A DNA stretch of 26,456 nucleotides, from positions 1-26,456 of the forward strand of contig CAJWIC010000002.1 of the NCBI GenBank assembly GCA_913040905.1, given 5' to 3'. Shown here one piece after another: positions 21,855 to 26,456 of the stretch. The DNA comes from an uncultured Synechococcus sp. (GTDB lineage Bacteria; Cyanobacteriota; Cyanobacteriia; PCC-6307; Cyanobiaceae). Every line of letters starts with the position of its first letter. Position 1 is the stretch's first letter. The notes under the pieces were generated by a model, which did not search any database, had not been told where the DNA came from, and was given only the letters and a program-made list of their open reading frames with translations. A program made the position numbers and the translations under genes.

Positions 21855-22071
21855 CTTGAGCACTGATTCATCAACAGAAGGCGTAACCAGGCGTTCAGCA
21901 CCATGCAGGTGACAGATGCGTTGCTTCTGCAACTTGATCAATGCGCGTGAAGCGTTCATCACAAACAATCAGTGATTCATCTCACCGATTCAGTCGCACA
22001 ACTGCAAAGTTAAGTGAATCCAAGCGCGAACACACAATCCTGGTCCATAGAGTCTTACCACCAAACGACTC

Positions 22072-22272
22072 ATGACTATGAAAAAAGTTTCAACAGGCCG
22101 CAAAAAAATACTGAAAGCTCAGCTTGAACATTTAGCCCACGAAGTGGCACTGGTTGCGGGCAAACGCCGCCGAGATACTGATGCTGGTCGCAGCAGTGGC
22201 AGCGGCACACGATTCAGACCGATCGATGAATACGATTCAATCAGGCCCTTCTGGCGCAAGCGATCCGATTGA
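22072..22272 (+). CDS. basic small protein (66 aa)
   Basis: 66 residues, strongly basic N-terminal helix ('MKKVSTGRKKILKAQLEHLAHEVALVAGKRRR') and a polar tail ending 'DSIRPFWRKRSD'. Soluble and possibly nucleic-acid-binding. The two codons before the inner ATG make the exact start uncertain. Convergent with the next gene. Confidence 0.6.
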   Translation: MTMKKVSTGRKKILKAQLEHLAHEVALVAGKRRRDTDAGRSSGSGTRFRPIDEYDSIRPFWRKRSD

Positions 22273-22289
22273 GCAGTGTTTGCTGGCAA

Positions 22290-22457
22290 TCAGCAATAGC
22301 GCTTCTTCTCAAGCCGCCTGCGTATCGATCGTTCCGTCTGCCAAGCCGACCAACGCCGCCATTCAATTTCAGCAGCGGTCAGGCACAGATCATCCAATGA
22401 TTCGGGAAGATCGAGAGGATGGGTGAACCTGATCGGGCAGGAAGGGCCTGCAATCAT
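22290..22457 (-). CDS. small hypothetical protein (55 aa)
   Basis: 55 residues from ATG 22457, chosen because AGAGG lies six bases upstream; ATG 22484 is an alternative. The C-terminal helix 'CLTAAEIEWRRWSAWQTERSIRRRLEKKRY' is Trp/Arg-rich. No family recognised. Confidence 0.52.
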   Translation of the reverse strand: MIAGPSCPIRFTHPLDLPESLDDLCLTAAEIEWRRWSAWQTERSIRRRLEKKRYC

Positions 22458-22645
22458 GAACAGCCTCTGAATGCCAATTGCCATATCACCGAATCAGCAA
22501 ACTTCCATCCGTCATAACCGCAACCAAACCAAGATCTACGGCATTTCTACCTAAGAGTGGCGAAAAACAACCGATCAGCGCCGTTATTGCTGTACACCTG
22601 ACTCGTCAGTTTCGCTGGCCTGGCCACCCACCTCAGCTTTGCTGC

Positions 22646-22834
22646 TCAGCCAAGACCATCAAGCAGACCATCCCTTGTGACGACACACGCCACCTCGCGA
22701 TAACTGCTGATGACGCGATACGTCTGCCCCGTCGACATGCACTGGGAGCGGGCATTGATGAAGGCCTTGAATTCCGTTTTGAAACTGGTTTCCCTGGTCC
22801 ATCCGTGATCTGCAAGGCGTTCGATCGTAAACAT
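22646..22834 (-). CDS. small hypothetical protein (62 aa)
   Basis: 62 residues with a good GGAG eight bases before the ATG. Balanced globular composition: 'FTIERLADHGWTRETSFKTEFKAFINARS', then beta-like 'TYRVISSYREVACVVTRDGL'. Preferred over the overlapping 102-aa frame on the same strand, which is Ser/Arg low complexity. Function unknown. Confidence 0.62.
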   Translation of the reverse strand: MFTIERLADHGWTRETSFKTEFKAFINARSQCMSTGQTYRVISSYREVACVVTRDGLLDGLG

Positions 22835-23237
22835 CTTGAAGACTCCATCACTCTTTGGAGATAGTGCAGCAAGTGGGAGATTTGACCCACAATATTCAGT
22901 GTGTCTTTGGGATCATGTTGATTCATTGAGCAAAACAACACCCATGGCGAGCAGCTCCCAGCGAGAACAACCGTTCGTCCAGAACTGAATGATCACCAGT
23001 TCACTTTCACTGAAAAGCCAAGCTAATGCTGCAATTCGCTGCAGCCAATCGCAGGCATCCCGATCTGAATGTTCTCGACGTATCGAATTCAACGACTGCT
23101 GCGTTCGTCATAAGAGGTGGCAACGGCAGCCGCCGTGCTGAAGGTCAGCAATCGACTCCAATGAATCGCCCTTTCGAGGGCGTCCGGCAGAGAGCTTTCT
23201 TCGTCGTCGAGATGGGTATAGGGCTGAAGGGCAGCTC
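22835..23237. other. 403-base stretch with no confident gene
   Basis: A plus-strand frame from 23026 runs to 23352 but overlaps the next two genes and has poor composition. No hairpin, repeat or promoter stands out. Confidence 0.4.
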
Positions 23238-23333
23238 ATGGAGCCGCTGCTGTGGAGATCAACCCCTGAGGGCGACTGGCCATTACCACGCTGGCGGGAG
23301 CAAAATGGAATTCAGCTCCATTCGCGTTCTTAA
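23238..23333 (+). CDS. possible Trp-rich microprotein (31 aa)
   Basis: 31 residues from ATG 23238 with AAGGG six bases upstream: 'EPLLWRSTPEGDWPLPRWRE...'. Its TAA is two bases before the ATG of the membrane protein gene, so it could be a coupled upstream frame. Confidence 0.42.
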   Translation: MEPLLWRSTPEGDWPLPRWREQNGIQLHSRS

Positions 23334-23335
23334 GC

Positions 23336-23836
23336 ATGAGCCGCGAGATTGATCCCTACCGGATTCCCAAGGCCCGTTGGGAAGTGGCGCCGGCAGCGGG
23401 CCTGGCTGCCATCGATCTCAACGGCAATGGTGGTGCCTGGAGCGGCCGCGAGTTCATCGGTGAATCCACCCTCGGCGGTGTCGCGGTCTACGCGATCTAC
23501 CAGGCTCTGCTCACGGCACTGCGCACGGAAGCGCTCCGCAAACGCGGCGCCATCGATCGGCCAACCCAGGTGCAGGCCATTGCCGCCAGCGTCTGGGAGT
23601 CGGCCAAACATGGTGCGGTCGTCAGCCTGGTGCTCAGCGTTGTGCTGCTGGTCTTCCCCTGGCTCGGCGTTCCCCTGGCCCTGGTTGGATTCGTTGGCCT
23701 GGGCAAGGCCTCGGTGGATCTGCTCCATGCCTTCTGGGATGGCCTGGATGATGGGCAACGTCAGGAGCTGCACCGCGCCGCCTTTGATGCAGGCGTGAAC
23801 CTGAATCGACTGCTGGCAAATCCTGCTGTGGGTTGA
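23336..23836 (+). CDS. membrane protein of unknown function (166 aa)
   Basis: 166 residues. A soluble N-terminal 85 residues ('NGNGGAWSGREFIGESTLGGVAVYAIYQALLTAL') leads to one or two membrane segments (about 94-122, possibly a hairpin) and a helical C-terminus. Looks like a conserved cyanobacterial protein, but no domain is recognised. A 10-bp inverted repeat overlaps its stop codon. Confidence 0.75.
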   Translation: MSREIDPYRIPKARWEVAPAAGLAAIDLNGNGGAWSGREFIGESTLGGVAVYAIYQALLTALRTEALRKRGAIDRPTQVQAIAASVWESAKHGAVVSLVLSVVLLVFPWLGVPLALVGFVGLGKASVDLLHAFWDGLDDGQRQELHRAAFDAGVNLNRLLANPAVG

Positions 23837-23865
23837 GCGTTGCGACCGCTTTGAGAACGCTCAAC
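23832..23865. repeat. 10-bp inverted repeat overlapping a stop codon
   Basis: GTTGAGCGTT (23832-23841) and AACGCTCAAC (23856-23865), perfect, 14-base loop, no T-run. It could act as an mRNA 3' hairpin for the membrane protein gene or be a protein site. Confidence 0.55.
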
Positions 23866-23874
23866 AGCGCTGAT

Positions 23875-23890
23875 TCCCTCATTTGAGGGA
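23875..23890. repeat. palindrome copy 2 (TCCCTCA-TT-TGAGGGA)
   Basis: Perfect 16-bp palindrome, 50 bases before the truncated nuclease-like gene. Confidence 0.6.
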
Positions 23891-23939
23891 TGCACAACAC
23901 CGTGGGGCAGTTGCATTGTGAGGAGGGTCCACTCCTTCC

Positions 23940-24026
23940 ATGCCCTCCCGCCTGATCACCCCAAGCCAGCTGTCGCTGTTCAGCATCAGCCCAGTGAACG
24001 GGGCCTGGTGGGAGGAGCTGCAGCAG
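23940..24026 (+). pseudogene. N-terminal stub of a RecB-like nuclease gene (tentative)
   Basis: The first 28-29 codons, 'PSRLITPSQLSLFSISPV' then 'NGAWWEELQ', match my recollection of the N-terminus of cyanobacterial RecB-like (PD-(D/E)XK) nucleases, whose sequence then continues for several hundred residues. Here the frame instead runs into the antisense of the HNH-like remnant at about 24014-24026, so the rest has been deleted. The family name is recollection, not a search result. Confidence 0.45.
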
Positions 24027-24328
24027 TGCATCCCGCTCGATCTCACTGAGGTCGTCCGCGCCGATCAGGCTGTAGACGCCTCCGGCATGAGACGTGATGC
24101 CGTTGGAGGTCAGCACCCGCTCCACCATCCGTTTCACACGTTCGTTGTGGTACTCGATCTGGGAGCTGTCCTCGCCAAGGATCCGCCGGGCGATGTCTTC
24201 TGCAGGTGCAGGGCTGCTTCTTCCGAGCAGCTCCATCAGCATCAGGGCTGGTAGGTGTGCGACATGCGCATCCCCCGGTTGATGGTCTCGGTGAGTCGGT
24301 CGTAGGCACCTGATCGTGCGGGCTCCAT
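24014..24328 (-). pseudogene. remnant of an HNH endonuclease-type protein
   Basis: Reading from ATG 24328: 'MEPARSGAYDRLTETINRG', 'MRMSHTYQP', then a stop at 24242-24244. The next frame continues 'MLMELLGRSSPAPAEDIARR', 'ILGEDSSQIEYHNERVKRMV' and 'ERVLTSNGITSHAGG'. This is the helical domain I recall preceding HNH nuclease domains in a family of restriction-like enzymes; 'SQIEYxxxxxKRM' is its hallmark. One missing C in CAGCCC(C)TGATG breaks the frame, and everything after 'RDALLQLL', including any HNH motif, is absent. Confidence 0.6.
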
Positions 24329-24421
24329 CAGCACCAGCAACCCTTCAGAGTCTGAAAGAAATCACCCATTTCGCCATATGCAGGGGGATTCCGACTCTCC
24401 TATTGCGTTACACAGGATGAC

Positions 24422-24437
24422 TCCCTCATTCGGGGGA
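24422..24437. repeat. palindrome copy 3 (TCCCTCA-TT-CGGGGGA)
   Basis: Left half perfect, right half with two changes from TGAGGGA. Starts 34 bases before copy 4. Confidence 0.5.
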
Positions 24438-24455
24438 GATGCGACGAATACCAGA

Positions 24456-24471
24456 TCCCTCAACTGAGGGA
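24456..24471. repeat. palindrome copy 4 (TCCCTCA-AC-TGAGGGA)
   Basis: Perfect 16-bp palindrome with a different centre (AC), which shows the arms rather than the centre are kept. Confidence 0.6.
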
Positions 24472-24590
24472 AGAAGACATTGAAGGTGGCCCGTGAGGCC
24501 ATCACATCACCTGTTGCAGGGCTGACTTGGGACAGCCCGGGCATTTATCCAACAGCCCCTCTGGCAGACCCCGCCCATGCCCATCGCTAG

Positions 24591-24622
24591 CGTTGACAGC
24601 AATGACATCACTGCTGTCAACG
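24591..24622. promoter_or_regulatory. 11-bp inverted repeat, probable antitoxin operator
   Basis: CGTTGACAGCA (24591-24601) and TGCTGTCAACG (24612-24622), perfect, 10-base spacer. It ends eight bases before the ATG of the antitoxin-like gene, where autorepressor sites of toxin-antitoxin operons normally lie. The half-site TGCTGTCA resembles the TGCTATCA I recall for the FitAB operator. Confidence 0.6.
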
Positions 24623-24630
24623 TCAGCCCC

Positions 24631-24885
24631 ATGGCCACCCTCACGATCCGCAACCTCAAAGACACCATGAAGGAAGAGGTGCGCCAGATTCTCCGCCAGG
24701 TGGTGAAACCGGCTGATACAGCAGCCACCAGCGAGGGGCTGGGTTCTCGCATTCACAACCACTTCGCCCGGCTCGGGGGCGCCGAATTGGAGTTGCCATC
24801 ACGGAGCGACACGCCTGCAGCGCCTGATCTCGTGAACGCCCATCCACGCTTCAGTCATCAGCGGCGTGAACGACAAAACAGCTGA
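24631..24885 (+). pseudogene. FitA/VapB-like antitoxin with internal deletion, toxin missing
   Basis: 84-residue frame. 'MATLTIRNL' is the DNA-contacting beta strand of FitA-type ribbon-helix-helix antitoxins, and 'MKEEVRQILRQ' is their second helix, followed by 'GLGSRIHNHFARLGGAELEL' and 'PSRSDTPAAPD', the toxin-binding tail. Between strand and second helix only 3 residues remain, whereas FitA has about 17, so the first helix is gone by an in-frame deletion of roughly 45 bases. A foreign C-terminus (70-84) follows the usual end, and no PIN-domain toxin gene comes next. It is open but probably cannot dimerise normally. Confidence 0.65.
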
Positions 24886-24918
24886 TTCAACCGATACTGA
24901 TGTCAACGCCCTGGCGTG

Positions 24919-25227
24919 ATGAACAGTGCTGCTGCCACGACAATTCGCCAGCGACTTGAAGCGCTGAAACCTCAGGTTCTTGAGGTGGCCAGACGTTATG
25001 GCGCCTCGAACTTGAGGATCTATGGCTCAATCGCCACAGGCAAAGAGCACCCGGCCAGCGATCTCGATCTGTTGATAGATCTTCCCAAAGGCCATTCCTT
25101 ACTGGGCTTGATCAGCCTCCGGCAGGAGCTGGAGGATCTCCTGGGCTGTCCAGTGGATGTGTCGGAAGCGGAGAACCTTCACCCACTGATCCGCAGCCAG
25201 ATCCTGGAGCAAGCTCTGGCCCTGTGA
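24919..25227 (+). CDS. mntA: MNT-type nucleotidyltransferase antitoxin
   Basis: 102-residue minimal nucleotidyltransferase of a HEPN-MNT toxin-antitoxin pair (this MntA is unrelated to the manganese ATPase). The catalytic GS-x10-D-x-D motif is intact: Gly36-Ser37, Asp48, Asp50, with Asp80 ('CPVDV') as third metal ligand. In characterised pairs the enzyme transfers AMP to a tyrosine of the HEPN toxin and so neutralises it. A GTG codon precedes the chosen ATG. It overlaps the HEPN gene by GTGA. Confidence 0.85.
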   Translation: MNSAAATTIRQRLEALKPQVLEVARRYGASNLRIYGSIATGKEHPASDLDLLIDLPKGHSLLGLISLRQELEDLLGCPVDVSEAENLHPLIRSQILEQALAL

Positions 25228-25556
25228 ACAAGGACCGTCTCTACCTGGAGAGCATTCGCGACTGCCTTGAGCGCATCGCTGAATACACCGCTGGAGGTGA
25301 GCAGGAGTTCCTGACTTCACGGCTGATCCAGGACGGTGGGGTCCGCAATCTTGAGGTGATCGGAGAAGCCACAAAAAACCTCAGCACTGGGTTGCGGGAG
25401 GCCAACCCTGCAATCCCCTGGAGACAGATTGCAGGCATGCGTGATGTGCTCATTCACGACTACCTCAAAGTGAACCTTTCCCGTGTCTGGCTCACCGTCT
25501 CCACCGACCTTCCCGATCTGAGAACAACCGGCACACGGCTTCTTAATCAGGCTTGA
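25224..25556 (+). CDS. hepT: HEPN toxin (HepT-like RNase)
   Basis: 110-residue all-helical HEPN protein starting at GTG 25224, overlapping the MNT gene by four bases. The motif R-x4-H-x-Y is complete: Arg73, His78, Tyr80 ('MRDVLIHDYLKVN'). Arg and His form the ribonuclease site of the dimer, and the Tyr is the residue AMPylated by MNT partners in studied systems. 'GVRNLEVIGEATKNLS' is a second family hallmark. Here it is translationally coupled on both sides, since the DUF429 gene begins within its stop region. Confidence 0.87.
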   Translation: MNKDRLYLESIRDCLERIAEYTAGGEQEFLTSRLIQDGGVRNLEVIGEATKNLSTGLREANPAIPWRQIAGMRDVLIHDYLKVNLSRVWLTVSTDLPDLRTTGTRLLNQA

Positions 25557-26374
25557 GACTGATCAACTCCTGCGTCCTCGGCATCGACGCCGCCTGGACA
25601 GCCCATCAACCCAGCGGCATCGCCCTGGCGCAGCGCACCACAACCGGCTGGAGCTGTCTGGCCATCGCCCCCAGCTACGAAGCGTTCATCTCCCAGGCAT
25701 CCGGCCAACCCTGGGAACCAGAGCAGAAGGCCACCGGCAGCAGGCCCGACCCAGCAGCACTGCTGCAGTCCGCCAAACAGCTCGGTGGTGCAACGGTGAG
25801 CTGCGTATCGGTCGACATGCCCCTGGCAACGACTCCCATCACCAGCAGGCGAGCGGCGGACACCGCCATCTCCAGCCGCTTCGGGCCGAAGGGGTGCGCC
25901 GTTCACAGCCCATCCGCCGAACGCCCCGGTGCCATCGCCGATCAGCTGCGCGCCGACTGTGCCGCCCTTGGCTACTCCCTTCACACCAACGACAGCGATC
26001 AGGCAGGGCCTTCCCTGATCGAGTGCTACCCCCATGTGGCCCTGCTGGCCTTGCTCAAGCGCGACTACCGCCTGCCCTACAAGGTGAGTCGCTCAGGCCA
26101 GTACTGGAAAGCGGAGAAGCTGACGCGCAGCGAGCGGATTGAACGGTTGCTCGAGCAATTCCAAGCCATCAAAGCCGGCCTCGATCAACACATCAGCGAC
26201 ATCCCGGACTTCATCCCTACGCCCTCCGAAGTGACAACACTGGCATCGCTGAAGCCGGTGGAAGACATGCTCGATGGCCTGATCTGTGCCTGGATCGGCA
26301 TCGAGCACATCGAGGGCCGGACCGTTGGCCTGGGCGATCACACAGCCGCGATCTGGGTTCCACAACAGCTCTAA
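25553..26374 (+). CDS. DUF429 family protein (RNase H-like fold)
   Basis: 273 residues from TTG 25553, which overlaps the HEPN stop by four bases (TTGA); no ATG is near. 'VLGIDAAWT' (8-16), 'GIALAQ', 'SVDMPLATTPITSRRAADTAIS' and 'GCAVHSP' are DUF429 landmarks; the conserved acidic residues (Asp11 and the Asp of 'VDMPL') suit a metal-dependent RNase H-like nuclease, an activity predicted but not established. Coupling to a HEPN-MNT pair suggests a cassette with a related, perhaps defence or RNA-processing, role; this is inference. A hairpin follows. Confidence 0.78.
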   Translation: MRLINSCVLGIDAAWTAHQPSGIALAQRTTTGWSCLAIAPSYEAFISQASGQPWEPEQKATGSRPDPAALLQSAKQLGGATVSCVSVDMPLATTPITSRRAADTAISSRFGPKGCAVHSPSAERPGAIADQLRADCAALGYSLHTNDSDQAGPSLIECYPHVALLALLKRDYRLPYKVSRSGQYWKAEKLTRSERIERLLEQFQAIKAGLDQHISDIPDFIPTPSEVTTLASLKPVEDMLDGLICAWIGIEHIEGRTVGLGDHTAAIWVPQQL

Positions 26375-26405
26375 AGCACCAAGCCGCCTTCGTGTCATTG
26401 AGCAC

Positions 26406-26442
26406 AACAGCATTGATGTGGAGCCAGCACATTGATGCTGTT
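26406..26442 (+). terminator. long hairpin after the DUF429 gene
   Basis: 15-bp stem (two central G-U pairs) AACAGCATTGATGTG/CACATTGATGCTGTT with a 7-base loop, 32 bases after the stop. No U-run follows within the window, so termination is only likely. Confidence 0.5.
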
Positions 26443-26456
26443 GCTTCAAAGCTGTG

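Larger units (their letters stand above)
24329..24630. other. 302-base regulatory stretch with three palindromic sites
   Basis: Lies between the HNH remnant (minus) and the antitoxin-like gene (plus), and contains palindrome copies 3 and 4 and the 11-bp inverted repeat. A minus-strand frame at 24362-24544 is open (46 aa from its second ATG, which follows AGGTGAT) but would encode the palindromes, so I doubt it. Confidence 0.5.

Noticed and set aside
21648..21968. 106-codon minus-strand frame
   Set aside because: Runs through the strong terminator and antisense to the confident 33-aa DUF4278 gene.
23026..23352. 108-codon plus-strand frame
   Set aside because: Overlaps two better-supported frames at its end and has mixed, low-quality composition.
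23634..24013. Continuation of the HNH remnant frame beyond 'ALLQLL'
   Set aside because: Open, but no longer matches the family and runs antisense to the membrane protein; it is read-through, not coding.
25547..26449. Minus-strand frames opposite DUF429
   Set aside because: Shadows of a strong GC-rich gene; Gly/Ala/Arg biased.
1..26456. CRISPR arrays, tRNA or rRNA genes, transposases, integrases
   Set aside because: No regularly spaced repeats, T-loop signatures, or catalytic motifs were seen on either strand.

Overview
The window looks like chromosome of a marine picocyanobacterium, most probably Synechococcus. Supporting this are a plant-type [2Fe-2S] ferredoxin, a manganese-type binding protein whose ligands and disulfide cysteines line up with Synechocystis MntC, a short cyanobacterial RRM protein, DUF4278 and DUF2811 proteins, moderately high GC and very many tiny conserved-looking genes. 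No tRNA, rRNA, CRISPR array, intact transposase or integrase was found.

Layout. 1-6.1 kb is core-like: two tandem SPFH (flotillin-type) genes, a small acidic protein, the mntC-mntA manganese ABC pair without its permease, endonuclease III, ferredoxin and a P-loop uridine-kinase-like protein. 6.1-10.8 kb holds a DUF4278 protein with its terminator, several microproteins, a DUF2811 protein, a zinc-ribbon-like protein, a secreted protein and a DCC-family thiol protein. 10.8-15.4 kb has an SDR-like protein, single-membrane-pass microproteins, an RRM RNA-binding protein and a family 2 glycosyltransferase. 15.4-23 kb is gene-poor to microprotein-rich: small CxxC proteins, a TerB-like protein, two secreted proteins, a frameshifted LuxR-type regulator and two further proteins with the YRG motif.

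23.2-26.4 kb is the most accessory part. A membrane protein is followed by the N-terminal stub of one gene facing the remnant of another (HNH-nuclease-like). A FitA-like antitoxin that has lost its first helix and its toxin still lies behind a perfect 11-bp inverted repeat. Then comes an intact HEPN-MNT toxin-antitoxin pair translationally coupled to a DUF429 protein. A 16-bp palindrome, TCCCTCA-N2-TGAGGGA, occurs three times around the broken genes and once at 12.5 kb.

The best leads are the HEPN-MNT-DUF429 cassette beside the decayed defence-type genes, the dispersed palindrome, and the three YRG-motif genes that share a GTAGC-N4-GCTAC element or part of it. Many genes here are under 60 codons and were read directly from the sequence; their reality rests on frame length, start signals and protein-like composition, not on homology searches.
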